The notes: generated by a model from the sequence alone, not told the origin. A DNA stretch of 64,000 nt from Symsagittifera roscoffensis (GCF_963678635.1 NC_087068.1:12592027-12656026); one strand, 5' to 3'; numbered from the stretch's first letter, positions 34,094 to 44,294 are shown. A program made the numbers and translations.

Positions 34094-34167
34094 CGCTTCT
34101 GGGTGGGCTTGAACCACCAATATTTCGGTCAACAGTCGAACGCGGTAGCCGATTGCGCCACAAGAGC
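34094..34167 (-). tRNA. tRNA-Asn(GTT), variant
   Basis: Form of 31846. Confidence 0.7.
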
Positions 34168-34312
34168 TCGACAACTTGTGTAGGTTGATTTTTTTATGCA
34201 TCTTTCAAGCTTTGTTCTATGAAAAAAGTTTGTTTTTGAGAGCCTGAAACTTATTAAGCTTTCATGAAAACTCAGAATATAACTGGCGTTTTCAAAGAAG
34301 TTGGAGTGTTTC

Positions 34313-34320
34313 AAAAAAAA
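34313..34320 (-). terminator. Pol III T-run after a Lys gene (representative)
   Basis: Eight A on the plus strand, hence T8 in the transcript, 21 bases past the 3' end of the Lys gene at 34342-34414. Runs of six to nine recur at the same place in most units. The spacer between Asn and its downstream Lys usually has no run of four. Confidence 0.65.
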
Positions 34321-34341
34321 TTAATTGAATAAATGTTACTC

Positions 34342-34414
34342 CGCCCCACAAGGGACTCGAACCCTTGACCGTTGGATTAAAAGTCCAACGCTCTACCGAC
34401 TGAGCTAGCAGGGC
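34342..34414 (-). tRNA. tRNA-Lys(TTT)
   Basis: Canonical L1. Confidence 0.93.
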
Positions 34415-34543
34415 TCAAATATTCAGCTAGTCTTACAAACCTAATTTTTCAAATTCAAGAATTCGAAGCTGTGGATCCTGAAATTAACACCTTAGTGCAC
34501 ACATTTTTTGCAGCAATCTCTGATTTTCAGATTCTCATATTCT

Positions 34544-34550
34544 CGCTCCT

Positions 34551-34597
<47 letters not shown>

Positions 34598-34617
34598 GCC
34601 GATTGCGCCACAAGAGC
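34544..34617 (-). tRNA. tRNA-Asn(GTT)
   Basis: Canonical. Confidence 0.93.
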
Positions 34618-34635
34618 TCGATAACATGTGTCGGT

Positions 34636-34650
34636 TGATTTTTTTATGCA
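34636..34650 (-). promoter_or_regulatory. TATA-like stretch upstream of an Asn gene (representative)
   Basis: Minus strand ATGCATAAAAAAATC, about 20-33 bases before the 5' end of the Asn gene at 34544-34617. Conserved before nearly all Asn genes in the array, fitting an upstream Pol III initiation element. Confidence 0.5.
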
Positions 34651-34791
34651 TCATTCAAGCTTTGTTCTATGAAAAAAGTTTGGTTTTGAGAGCCTGAATT
34701 TTCTTAAGCGTTCATGAAAACTCAGAAAATAACTGGCTTTTTCAAAGAAGTTCGAGTGTTTCAAAAAAAATTAATTGAATAAATGTTAATC

Positions 34792-34864
34792 CGCCCCACA
34801 AGGGACTCGAACCCTTGACCGTTGGATTAAAAGTCCAACGCTCTACCGACTGAGCTAGCAGGGC
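34792..34864 (-). tRNA. tRNA-Lys(TTT)
   Basis: Canonical L1. Confidence 0.93.
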
Positions 34865-34993
34865 TCAAAGATTATGCTAGTCTTGCAAACCTATTTTTTC
34901 AAATTCAAGAATTCGAAGCGTTGGATCCTGAAATTAATAACTTAGTGTACATATTTTTTGCAGCAATCTCTGATTTTGAGGTTCTACTGTTCT

Positions 34994-35067
34994 CGCTCCT
35001 GGGTGGGCTTGAACCACCAATCTTTCGGTTGACAGTCGAACGCGCTAGCCGATTGCGCCACAAGAGC
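34994..35067 (-). tRNA. Asn-body tRNA, anticodon GTC (Asp)
   Basis: Loop CTGTCAA, A31; acceptor, D and T stems intact. Confidence 0.78.
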
Positions 35068-35241
35068 TCCAGAACTTGTGTAGGTTGATTTTTTTATGCA
35101 TCATTCAAGCTTTGTTCTATGAAAAAAGTTTGGTTTTGAGAGCCTGAATTTTCTTAAGCGTTCATGAAAACTCAGAAAATAACTGGCTTTTTCAAAGAAG
35201 TTCGAGTGTTTCAAAAAAAATTAATTGAATAAATGTTAATC

Positions 35242-35314
35242 CGCCCCACAAGGGACTCGAACCCTTGACCGTTGGATTAAAAGTCCAACGCTCTACCGAC
35301 TGAGCTAGCAGGGC
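35242..35314 (-). tRNA. tRNA-Lys(TTT)
   Basis: Canonical L1. Confidence 0.93.
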
Positions 35315-35442
35315 TCAAAGATTATGCTAGTCGTTCAAACCTATTTTTTCAAATTCAAGAATTCGAAGCGTTGGATCCTGAAATTAATAACTAGTGTACA
35401 TATTTTTTGCAGCAATCTCTGATTTTGAGGTTCTACTGTTCT

Positions 35443-35516
35443 CGCTCCTGGGTGGGCTTGAACCACCAATCTTTCGGCTAACAGTCGAACACGCTAGCCG
35501 ATTGCGCCTCAAGAGC
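35443..35516 (-). tRNA. tRNA-Asn(GTT), variant
   Basis: U8 replaced by A, G38 in the loop (CTGTTAG). Confidence 0.7.
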
Positions 35517-35689
35517 TCGAGAACTTATGTAGGTCGATTTTTTTATGCATCATTCAAGCTTTGTTCTATGAAAAAAGTTTGTTTTTGAGAGCCTGAAACT
35601 TATTAAGCGTTCATGAAAACTCGGAATATAACTGGCGTGTTCAAAGAAGTTCGAGTGTTTCAAAAAAATTAATTGAATAAATGTTACTC

Positions 35690-35762
35690 CGCCCCACAAG
35701 GGACTCGAACCCTTGACCGTTGGATTAAATGTCCAACGCTCTACCGACTGAGCTAGCAGGGC
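35690..35762 (-). tRNA. tRNA-Lys(TTT), A33 variant
   Basis: Loop CATTTAA: the near-universal U33 is A. Stems are canonical L1. Confidence 0.75.
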
Positions 35763-35900
35763 TCAAAGATTCAGCTAGTCTTACAAACCTAGTTTTTCGA
35801 ATTCATCAAATTCAAGAATTCGAAGCTGTGGATCCTGAAATTAATAACTTAGTGCACACATTTTTTGCAGCAATCTCTGCTTTTCAGATTCTCATGTTCT

Positions 35901-35907
35901 CGCTCCT

Positions 35908-35954
<47 letters not shown>

Positions 35955-35974
35955 GCCGATTGCGCCACAAGAGC
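35901..35974 (-). tRNA. tRNA-Asn(GTT)
   Basis: Canonical. Confidence 0.93.
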
Positions 35975-36145
35975 GCGATAACATGTGTCGGTTGATTTTT
36001 TATGGATCATTCGAGCTTTGTTCTATGAGAAAAGTTTATTTTTGAGAGCCTGAAACTTATTAAGCAATCATGAAAACTCGGAAAATAACTGGCGTTTCAA
36101 AGAAGTGCGATTGTTTCAAAAAGTATAATAGAAGAATTGATACTT

Positions 36146-36251
36146 CTCCCTACAAGGGCCTCGAACTCTTGTCGTTTATTCAACAAGAAAGGTTGGTGGT
36201 TCAAGCTCTTGAATTACAAGTTCAACGCTCCACCGACTGAGCTATCAGGGC
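36146..36251 (-). pseudogene. Lys-body class L2 interrupted by an inverted Asn fragment
   Basis: About 33 extra bases inside the anticodon-variable region; 36187-36206 is the Asn T-arm sequence in the opposite orientation. The loop would read TGT. Confidence 0.8.
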
Positions 36252-36380
36252 TCAAAGATTATGCTAGTCTTTCAAACCTATTTTTTCAAATTCAAGAATT
36301 CGAAGCGTTGGATCCTGAAATTAAAAACTTAGTGTACATATTTTTTGCAGCAATCTCTGCTTTTCAGATTCTCATGTTCT

Positions 36381-36387
36381 CGCTCCT

Positions 36388-36434
<47 letters not shown>

Positions 36435-36454
36435 GCCGATTGCGCCACAAGAGC
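36381..36454 (-). tRNA. tRNA-Asn(GTT)
   Basis: Canonical. Confidence 0.93.
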
Positions 36455-36625
36455 TCGATAACATGTGTCGGTTGATTTTTTATGCATCATTCGAGCTTTG
36501 TTCTATGAGAAAAGTTTATTTTTGAGAGCCTGAAACTTATTAAGCAATCATGAAAACTCGGAAAATAACTGGCGTTTCAAAGAAGTGCGATTGTTTCAAA
36601 AAGTATAATAGAAGAATTGATACTT

Positions 36626-36698
36626 CTCCCTACAAGGGCCTCGAACTCTTGTCGTTTGGATTAAAAGTCCAACGCTCTACCGACTGAGCTAGCAGGGC
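36626..36698 (-). pseudogene. tRNA-Lys(TTT)-like, L2/L1 chimera
   Basis: 5' half is L1 (GCCCTGC), 3' half is L2 (GTAGGGA); looks recombinant. Confidence 0.65.
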
Positions 36699-36836
36699 TC
36701 AAATATTCAGCTAGTCTTACAAACCTAATTTTTCAAATTCATCAAATTCAAGAATTCGAAGCTGTGGATCCTGAAATTAACACCTTAGTGCACACATTTT
36801 TTGCAGCAATCTCTGTTTTTCAGATTCTCATATTCT

Positions 36837-36843
36837 CGCTCCT

Positions 36844-36890
<47 letters not shown>

Positions 36891-36910
36891 GCCGATTGCG
36901 CCACAAGAGC
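36837..36910 (-). tRNA. tRNA-Asn(GTT)
   Basis: Canonical. Confidence 0.93.
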
Positions 36911-37082
36911 TCGATAACATGTGTCGGTTGATTTTTTATGCATCATTCGAGTTTTGTTCTACAAGAAAAGTTTATTTTTGAGAGCCTTAAACTTATTAAG
37001 CAATCATGAAAACTCGGAAAATAACTGGCGTTTCAAAGAAGTTCGAGTGTTTCAAAAAAAATTAATTGAATAAATGTTACTC

Positions 37083-37155
37083 CGCCCCACAAGGCCCTCG
37101 AACCCTTGACCGTTGGATTTCAAGTCCAACGCTCCAACGACTGAGCTATCAGGGC
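37083..37155 (-). tRNA. Lys-body tRNA, anticodon TGA (Ser)
   Basis: Loop CTTGAAA. 3' strand GTGGGGC is good; A7-G66 and a T-stem G-G are mismatched. Multiplied at 39783 and 41137. Confidence 0.65.
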
Positions 37156-37284
37156 TCAAAGATTATGCTAGTCTTTCAAACCTATTTTTTCAAATTCAAG
37201 AATTCGAAGCGTTGGATCCTGAAATTAATAACTTAGGTAATATATTTTTTGCAGCAATCTCTGATTTTGAGGTTTTACTGTTCT

Positions 37285-37358
37285 CGCTCCTGGGTGGGCT
37301 TGAACCACCAATCTTTCGGTTGACAGTCGAACGCGCTAGGCGATTGCGCCACAAGAGC
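37285..37358 (-). tRNA. Asn-body tRNA, anticodon GTC (Asp)
   Basis: Loop CTGTCAA; D loop CGCCTA. Copies at 39985 and 41339. Confidence 0.75.
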
Positions 37359-37532
37359 TCCAGAACTTGTGTAGGTTGATTTTTTTATGCATCATTCAAG
37401 CTTTGTTCTATGAAAAAAGTTTGGTTTTGAGAGCCTGAATTTTCTTAAGCGTTCATGAAAACTCAGAAAATAACTGGCTTTTTCAAAGAAGTTCGAGTGT
37501 TTCAAAAAAAATTAATTGAATAAATGTTACTC

Positions 37533-37605
37533 CGCCCCACAAGGGACTCGAACCCTTGACCGTTGGATTAAATGTCCAACGCTCTACCGACTGAGCTAGC
37601 AGGGC
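37533..37605 (-). tRNA. tRNA-Lys(TTT), A33 variant
   Basis: Form of 35690. Confidence 0.75.
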
Positions 37606-37734
37606 TCAAAGATTATGCTAGTCTTTCAAACCTATTTTTTCAAATTCAAGAATTCGAAGCGTTGGATCCTGAAATTAATAACTTAGTGTACATATTTTTT
37701 GCAGCAATCTCTGATTTTGAGGTTCTACTGTTCT

Positions 37735-37808
37735 CGCTCCTGGGTGGGCTTGAACCACCAATCTTTCGGCTAACAGTCGAACGCGCTAGCCGATTGCGCC
37801 TCAAGAGC
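37735..37808 (-). tRNA. tRNA-Asn(GTT), variant
   Basis: A8 and G38, as at 35443. Confidence 0.7.
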
Positions 37809-37982
37809 TCGAGAACTTGTGTAGGTCGATTTTTTTATGCATCATTCAAGCTTTGTTCTATGAAAAAAAGTTTGTTTTTGAGAGCCTGAAACTTATTAAG
37901 CGTTCATGAAAACTCGGAATATAACTGGCGTGTTCAAAGAAGTTCGAGTGTTTCAAAAAAATTAATTGAATAAATGTTACTC

Positions 37983-38055
37983 CGCCCCACAAGGGACTCG
38001 AACCCTTGACCGTTGGATTAAAAGTCCAACGCTCTACCGACTGAGCTAGCAGGGC
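37983..38055 (-). tRNA. tRNA-Lys(TTT)
   Basis: Canonical L1. Confidence 0.93.
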
Positions 38056-38184
38056 TCAAAGATTATGCTAGTCTTTCAAACATATTTTTTCAAATTCAAG
38101 AATTCGAAGCGTTGGATCCTGAAATTAATAACTTAGTGTACATATTTTTTGCAGCAATCTCTGATTTTGAGGTTCTACTGTTCT

Positions 38185-38258
38185 CGCTCCTGGGTGGGCT
38201 TGAACCACCAATCTTTCGGCTATCAGTCGAACACGCTAGCCGATTGCGCCTCAAGAGC
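38185..38258 (-). tRNA. Asn-body tRNA, anticodon GAT (Ile)
   Basis: Loop CTGATAG with A8; derived from the 35443 form by one anticodon change. Confidence 0.65.
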
Positions 38259-38431
38259 TCGAGAACTTATGTAGGTCGATTTTTTTATGCATCATTCAAG
38301 CTTTGTTCTATGAAAAAAGTTTGTTTTTGAGAGCCTGAAACTTATTAAGCGTTCATGAAAACTCGGAATATAACTGGCGTGTTCAAAGAAGTTCGAGTGT
38401 TTCAAAAAAATTAATTGAATAAATGTTACTC

Positions 38432-38504
38432 CGCCCCACAAGGGACTCGAACCCTTGACCGTTGGATTAAATGTCCAACGCTCTACCGACTGAGCTAGCA
38501 GGGC
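38432..38504 (-). tRNA. tRNA-Lys(TTT), A33 variant
   Basis: Form of 35690. Confidence 0.75.
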
Positions 38505-38642
38505 TCAAAGATTCAGCTAGTCTTACAAACCTAGTTTTTCGAATTCATCAAATTCAAGAATTCGAAGCTGTGGATCCTGAAATTAATAACTTAGTGCACA
38601 CATTTTTTGCAGCAATCTCTTCTTCTCAGATTCTCATGTTCT

Positions 38643-38649
38643 CGCTCCT

Positions 38650-38696
<47 letters not shown>

Positions 38697-38716
38697 GCCG
38701 ATTGCGCCACAAGAGC
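38643..38716 (-). tRNA. tRNA-Asn(GTT)
   Basis: Canonical. Confidence 0.93.
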
Positions 38717-38887
38717 TCGATAACATGTGTCGGTTGATTTTTTATGCATCATTCGAGCTTTGTTCTATGAGAAAAGTTTATTTTTGAGAGCCTGAAACTT
38801 ATTAAGCAATCATGAAAACTCGGAAAATAACTGGCGTTTCAAAGAAGTGCGATTGTTTCAAAAAGTATAATAGAAGAATTGATACTT

Positions 38888-38960
38888 CTCCCTACAAGGG
38901 CCTCGAACTCTTGTCGTTTGGATTACAAGTCCAACGCTCCACCGACTGAGCTATCAGGGC
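38888..38960 (-). pseudogene. Lys-body class L2, anticodon TGT (Thr)
   Basis: Loop CTTGTAA; acceptor G1-A72 and A7-G66 mismatched, one T-stem mismatch. Confidence 0.65.
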
Positions 38961-39089
38961 TCAAAGATTATGCTAGTCTTTCAAACCTATTTTTTCAAAT
39001 TCAAGAATTCGAAGCGTTGGATCCTGAAATTAACAACTTAGTGTACATATTTTTTGCAGCAATCTCTGCTTTTCAGATTCTCATGTTCT

Positions 39090-39096
39090 CGCTCCT

Positions 39097-39143
<47 letters not shown>

Positions 39144-39163
39144 GCCGATTGCGCCACAAGAGC
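39090..39163 (-). tRNA. tRNA-Asn(GTT)
   Basis: Canonical. Confidence 0.93.
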
Positions 39164-39334
39164 TCGATAACATGTGTCGGTTGATTTTTTATGCATCATT
39201 CGAGCTTTGTTCTATGAGAAAAGTTTATTTTTGAGAGCCTGAAACTTATTAAGCAATCATGAAAACTCGGAAAATAACTGGCGTTTCAAAGAAGTGCGAT
39301 TGTTTCAAAAAGTATAATAGAAGAATTGATACTT

Positions 39335-39407
39335 CTCCCTACAAGGGCCTCGAACTCTTGTCATTTGGATTAAAAGTCCAACGCTCTACCGACTGAGCTA
39401 GCAGGGC
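39335..39407 (-). pseudogene. tRNA-Lys(TTT)-like, L2/L1 chimera
   Basis: As 36626. Confidence 0.62.
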
Positions 39408-39536
39408 TGAAATATTCAGCTAGTCTTACAAACCTAATTTTTCAAATTCAAGAATTCGAAGCTGTGGATCCTGAAATTAACACCTTAGTGCACACATTTT
39501 TTGCAGCAATCTCTGTTTTTCAGATTCTCATATTCT

Positions 39537-39543
39537 CGCTCCT

Positions 39544-39590
<47 letters not shown>

Positions 39591-39610
39591 GCCGATTGCG
39601 CCACAAGAGC
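39537..39610 (-). tRNA. tRNA-Asn(GTT)
   Basis: Canonical. Confidence 0.93.
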
Positions 39611-39782
39611 TCGATAACATGTGTCGGTTGATTTTTTATGCATCATTCGAGTTTTGTTCTACAAGAAAAGTTTATTTTTGAGAGCCTTAAACTTATTAAG
39701 CAATCATGAAAACTCGGAAAATAACTGGCGTTTCAAAGAAGTTCGAGTGTTTCAAAAAAAATTAATTGAATAAATGTTACTC

Positions 39783-39855
39783 CGCCCCACAAGGCCCTCG
39801 AACCCTTGACCGTTGGATTTCAAGTCCAACGCTCCAACGACTGAGCTATCAGGGC
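39783..39855 (-). tRNA. Lys-body tRNA, anticodon TGA (Ser)
   Basis: Copy of 37083. Confidence 0.65.
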
Positions 39856-39984
39856 TCAAAGATTATGCTAGTCTTTCAAACCTATTTTTTCAAATTCAAG
39901 AATTCGAAGCGTTGGATCCTGAAATTAATAACTTAGGTAATATATTTTTTGCAGCAATCTCTGATTTTGAGGTTTTACTGTTCT

Positions 39985-40058
39985 CGCTCCTGGGTGGGCT
40001 TGAACCACCAATCTTTCGGTTGACAGTCGAACGCGCTAGGCGATTGCGCCACAAGAGC
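39985..40058 (-). tRNA. Asn-body tRNA, anticodon GTC (Asp)
   Basis: Copy of 37285. Confidence 0.75.
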
Positions 40059-40231
40059 TCCAGAACTTGTTTAGGTTGATTTTTTTATGCATCATTCAAG
40101 CTTTGTTCTATGAAAAAAGTTTGTTTTTGAGAGCCTGAAACTTATTAAGCGTTCATGAAAACTCGGAATATAACTGGCGTGTTCAAAGAAGTTCGAGTGT
40201 TTCAAAAAAATTAATTGAATAAATGTTACTC

Positions 40232-40304
40232 CGCCCCACAAGGGACTCGAACCCTTGACCGTTGGATTAAATGTCCAACGCTCTACCGACTGAGCTAGCA
40301 GGGC
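40232..40304 (-). tRNA. tRNA-Lys(TTT), A33 variant
   Basis: Form of 35690. Confidence 0.75.
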
Positions 40305-40443
40305 TCAAAGATTCAGCTAGTCTTACAAACCTAGTTTTTTGAATTCATCTAATTCAAGAATTCGAAGCTGTGGATCCTGAAATTAACAACTTAGTGCACA
40401 CATTTTTTTCCAGCAATCTCTGCTTTTCAGATTCTCATGTTCT

Positions 40444-40450
40444 CGCTCCT

Positions 40451-40497
<47 letters not shown>

Positions 40498-40517
40498 GCC
40501 GATTGCGCCACAAGAGC
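40444..40517 (-). tRNA. tRNA-Asn(GTT)
   Basis: Canonical. Confidence 0.93.
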
Positions 40518-40688
40518 TCGATAACATGTGTCGGTTGATTTTTTATGCATCATTCGAGCTTTGTTCTTTGAGAAAAGTTTATTTTTGAGAGCCTGAAACT
40601 TATTAAGCAATCATGAAAACTCGGAAAATAACTGGCGTTTCAAAGAAGTGCGATTGTTTCAAAAAGTATAATAGAAGAATTGATACTT

Positions 40689-40761
40689 CTCCCTACAAGG
40701 GCCTCGAACTCTTGTCATTTGGATTAAAAATCCAACGCTCTACCGACTGAGCTAGCAGGGC
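40689..40761 (-). pseudogene. tRNA-Lys(TTT)-like, L2/L1 chimera
   Basis: Loop TTTTTAA (T32); 3' strand L2. Confidence 0.62.
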
Positions 40762-40890
40762 TGAAATATTCAGCTAGTCTTACAAACCTAATTTTTCAAA
40801 TTCAAGAATTCGAAGCTGTGGATCCTGAAATTAACACCTTAGTGCACACATTTTTTGCAGCAATCTCTGTTTTTCAGATTCTCATATTCT

Positions 40891-40897
40891 CGCTCCT

Positions 40898-40944
<47 letters not shown>

Positions 40945-40964
40945 GCCGATTGCGCCACAAGAGC
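40891..40964 (-). tRNA. tRNA-Asn(GTT)
   Basis: Canonical. Confidence 0.93.
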
Positions 40965-41136
40965 TCGATAACATGTGTCGGTTGATTTTTTATGCATCAT
41001 TCGAGTTTTGTTCTACAAGAAAAGTTTATTTTTGAGAGCCTTAAACTTATTAAGCAATCATGAAAACTCGGAAAATAACTGGCGTTTCAAAGAAGTTCGA
41101 GTGTTTCAAAAAAAATTAATTGAATAAATGTTACTC

Positions 41137-41209
41137 CGCCCCACAAGGCCCTCGAACCCTTGACCGTTGGATTTCAAGTCCAACGCTCCAACGACTGAGC
41201 TATCAGGGC
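41137..41209 (-). tRNA. Lys-body tRNA, anticodon TGA (Ser)
   Basis: Copy of 39783, 1354 bp on. Confidence 0.65.
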
Positions 41210-41338
41210 TCAAAGATTATGCTAGTCTTTCAAACCTATTTTTTCAAATTCAAGAATTCGAAGCGTTGGATCCTGAAATTAATAACTTAGGTAATATATT
41301 TTTTGCAGCAATCTCTGATTTTGAGGTTTTACTGTTCT

Positions 41339-41412
41339 CGCTCCTGGGTGGGCTTGAACCACCAATCTTTCGGTTGACAGTCGAACGCGCTAGGCGATTG
41401 CGCCACAAGAGC
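41339..41412 (-). tRNA. Asn-body tRNA, anticodon GTC (Asp)
   Basis: Copy of 39985, 1354 bp on. Confidence 0.75.
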
Positions 41413-41585
41413 TCCAGAACTTGTTTAGGTTGATTTTTTTATGCATCATTCAAGCTTTGTTCTATGAAAAAAGTTTGTTTTTGAGAGCCTGAAACTTATT
41501 AAGCGTTCATGAAAACTCGGAATATAACTGGCGTGTTCAAAGAAGTTCGAGTGTTTCAAAAAAATTAATTGAATAAATGTTACTC

Positions 41586-41658
41586 CGCCCCACAAGGGAC
41601 TCGAACCCTTGACCGTTGGATTAAATGTCCAACGCTCTACCGACTGAGCTAGCAGGGC
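41586..41658 (-). tRNA. tRNA-Lys(TTT), A33 variant
   Basis: Copy of 40232, 1354 bp on. Confidence 0.75.
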
Positions 41659-41797
41659 TGAAAGATTCAGCTAGTCTTACAAACCTAGTTTTTTGAATTC
41701 ATCTAATTCAAGAATTCGAAGCTGTGGATCCTGAAATTAACAACTTAGTGCACACATTTTTTTCCAGCAATCTCTGCTTTTCAGATTCTCATGTTCT

Positions 41798-41804
41798 CGC
41801 TCCT

Positions 41805-41851
<47 letters not shown>

Positions 41852-41871
41852 GCCGATTGCGCCACAAGAGC
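41798..41871 (-). tRNA. tRNA-Asn(GTT)
   Basis: Canonical. Confidence 0.93.
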
Positions 41872-42042
41872 TCGATAACATGTGTCGGTTGATTTTTTAT
41901 GCATCATTCGAGCTTTGTTCTTTGAGAAAAGTTTATTTTTGAGAGCCTGAAACTTATTAAGCAATCATGAAAACTCGGAAAATAACTGGCGTTTCAAAGA
42001 AGTGCGATTGTTTCAAAAAGTATAATAGAAGAATTGATACTT

Positions 42043-42115
42043 CTCCCTACAAGTGCCTCGAACTCTTGTCGTTTGGATTACAAGTCCAACGCTCCACCGA
42101 CTGAGCTATCAGGGC
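42043..42115 (-). pseudogene. Lys-body class L2, anticodon TGT (Thr)
   Basis: Loop CTTGTAA; T stem further changed (GGCACTT). Confidence 0.62.
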
Positions 42116-42244
42116 TCAAAGATTATGCTAGTCTTTCAAACCTATTTTTTCAAGTTCAAGAATTCTAAGCGTTGGATCCTGAAATTAATAACTTAGTGTA
42201 CATATTTTTTGCAGCAATCTCTGATTTTGAGGTTCTACTGTTCT

Positions 42245-42318
42245 CGCTCCTGTGTGGGCTTGAACCACCAATCTTTCGGCTAACAGTCGAACGCGCTAGC
42301 CGATTGCGCCTCAAGAGC
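42245..42318 (-). tRNA. tRNA-Asn(GTT), variant
   Basis: A8, G38 and a T-stem/acceptor-boundary change (CCACAC). Confidence 0.65.
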
Positions 42319-42491
42319 TCGAGAACTTGTGTAGGTCGATTTTTTTATGCATCATTCAAGCTTTGTTCTATGAAAAAAGTTTGTTTTTGAGAGCCTGAAA
42401 CTTATTAAGCGTTCATGAAAACTAGGAATATAACTGGCGTGTTCAAAGAAGTTCGAGTGTTTCAAAAAATTTAATTGAATAAATGTTACTC

Positions 42492-42564
42492 CGCCCCACA
42501 AGGGACTCGAACCCTTGACCGTTGGATTAAATGTCCAACGCTCTACCGACTGAGCTAGCAGGGC
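42492..42564 (-). tRNA. tRNA-Lys(TTT), A33 variant
   Basis: Form of 35690. Confidence 0.75.
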
Positions 42565-42702
42565 TCAAAGATTCAGCTAGTCTTACAAACCTAGTTTTTT
42601 GAATTCATCTAATTCAATAATTCGAAGCTGTGGATCCTGAAATTAACAACTTAGTGCACACATTTTTTGCAGCAATCTCTGCTTTTCAGATTCTCATGTT
42701 CT

Positions 42703-42709
42703 CGCTCCT

Positions 42710-42756
<47 letters not shown>

Positions 42757-42776
42757 GCCGATTGCGCCACAAGAGC
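42703..42776 (-). tRNA. tRNA-Asn(GTT)
   Basis: Canonical. Confidence 0.93.
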
Positions 42777-42947
42777 TCGATAACATGTGTCGGTTGATTT
42801 TTTATGCATCATTCGAGCTTTGTTCTATGAGAAAAGTTTATTTTTGAGAGCCTGAAACTTATTAAGCAATCATGAAAACTCGGAAAATAACTGGCGTTTC
42901 AAAGAAGTGCGATTGTTTCAAAAAGTATAATAGAAGAATTGATACTT

Positions 42948-43020
42948 CTCCCTACAAGTGCCTCGAACTCTTGTCGTTTGGATTACAAGTCCAACGCTCC
43001 ACCGACTGAGCTATCAGGGC
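42948..43020 (-). pseudogene. Lys-body class L2, anticodon TGT (Thr)
   Basis: Copy of 42043. Confidence 0.62.
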
Positions 43021-43149
43021 TCAAAGATTATGCTAGTCTTTCAAACCTATTTTTTCAAGTTCAAGAATTCTAAGCGTTGGATCCTGAAATTAATAACTTA
43101 GTGTACATATTTTTTGCAGCAATCTATGATTTTGAGTTTCCACTGTTCT

Positions 43150-43223
43150 CGCTCCTGGGTGGATTTGAACCACCAATCTTTCGGTTAACAGTCGAACGCG
43201 CTAGCCGATTGCGCCACAAGAGC
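43150..43223 (-). tRNA. tRNA-Asn(GTT)
   Basis: T loop TTCAAAT gives a better B box (GGTTCAAATCC); A31. Confidence 0.88.
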
Positions 43224-43397
43224 TGGAGAAATTTTGTAGGTTGATTGTTTTATGCAATATTCAAGCTTTGTTCTATGAAAAAAGTTTGTTTTTGAGAGCC
43301 TGAAACTTATTAAGCGTTCATGAAAACTGGGATTTTAACTGGCGTTTTCAAAGAAGTTCGAGTGTTTCAAAAAAAATTAATTGAATAAATGTTACTC

Positions 43398-43470
43398 CGC
43401 CCCACAAGGGACTCGAACCCTTGACCGTTGGATTAAAAGTCTAACGCTCTACCGACTGAGCTCGCAGGGC
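43398..43470 (-). tRNA. tRNA-Lys(TTT)
   Basis: L1; A29-C41 mismatch, D-stem neighbour G9. Confidence 0.83.
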
Positions 43471-43599
43471 TCAAAGATTCAGCTAGTCTTACAAACCTAT
43501 TTTATCAAATTCAAGAATTCGAAGCTGTGGATTCTGAAATTAACAACTTAGTTCACACATTTTTTGCAGCAATCTCTCCTTTTCAGATGCTCATATTCT

Positions 43600-43606
43600 C
43601 GCTCCT

Positions 43607-43641
<35 letters not shown>

Positions 43642-43673
43642 TCAAACGCGCTAGCCGATTGCGCCACAAGAGC
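43600..43673 (-). tRNA. tRNA-Asn(GTT)
   Basis: Anticodon stem TTTGA/CCGAA has two weak pairs. Confidence 0.8.
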
Positions 43674-43845
43674 TCGATAAATTGTGAAGGTTGATTTTTC
43701 TATGCATCATTCGAGCTTTGTTCTATGAGAAAAGTTTATTTTTGAGAGCCTGAAACTTATTAAGCAATCATGAAAACTCGGAAAATAACTGGCGTTTCAA
43801 AGAAGTGCGATTGTTTCAAAAAATATAATAGAAGAATTGATACTT

Positions 43846-43918
43846 CTCCCTACAAGGGCCTCGAACTCTTGTCCTTTGGATTACAAGTCCAATGCTCCAC
43901 CGACTGAGCTTTCAGGGC
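43846..43918 (-). pseudogene. Lys-body class L2, anticodon TGT (Thr)
   Basis: Loop CTTGTAA; 5' strand GCCCTGA followed by AA. Confidence 0.62.
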
Positions 43919-44047
43919 TCAAAGGTTAGGCTAGTCTTTCAAACCTATTTTTTCAAGTTTAATAACTCTAAGCGTTGGATCCTGAAATTAATAACTTAGT
44001 GTACATATTTTCTGCAGCAATCTATGATTTTGAGTTTCTACTGTTCT

Positions 44048-44121
44048 CGCTCCTGGGTGGATTTGAACCACCAATCTTTCGGTTAACCATCGAACGCGCT
44101 AGCCGATTGCGCCACAAGAGC
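44048..44121 (-). tRNA. tRNA-Asn(GTT), G33 variant
   Basis: Loop TGGTTAA: U33 replaced by G; other arms sound. Confidence 0.7.
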
Positions 44122-44294
44122 TTGAGATCTTGTGTAGGTTGATTTTTTTATGCATCATTCAAGCTTTGTTCTATGAAAAAAGTTTGGTTTTGAGAGCCTG
44201 AGTTTTCTTAAGCGTTCATGAAAACTCAGAAAATAACTGGCTTTTTCAAAGAAGTTCGAGTGTTTCAAAAAAATTAATTGAATAAATGTTACTC

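Larger units (their letters stand above)
39783..41136. repeat. 1354-bp three-dimer duplication, copy 1
   Basis: Six tRNA loci whose spacing and variants repeat from 41137 to about 42040. Confidence 0.8.
41137..42040. repeat. 1354-bp duplication, copy 2 (partial)
   Basis: Matches copy 1 through its fourth tRNA locus, then diverges: the Lys slot at 42043 reads TGT against TTT at 40689. Confidence 0.75.
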
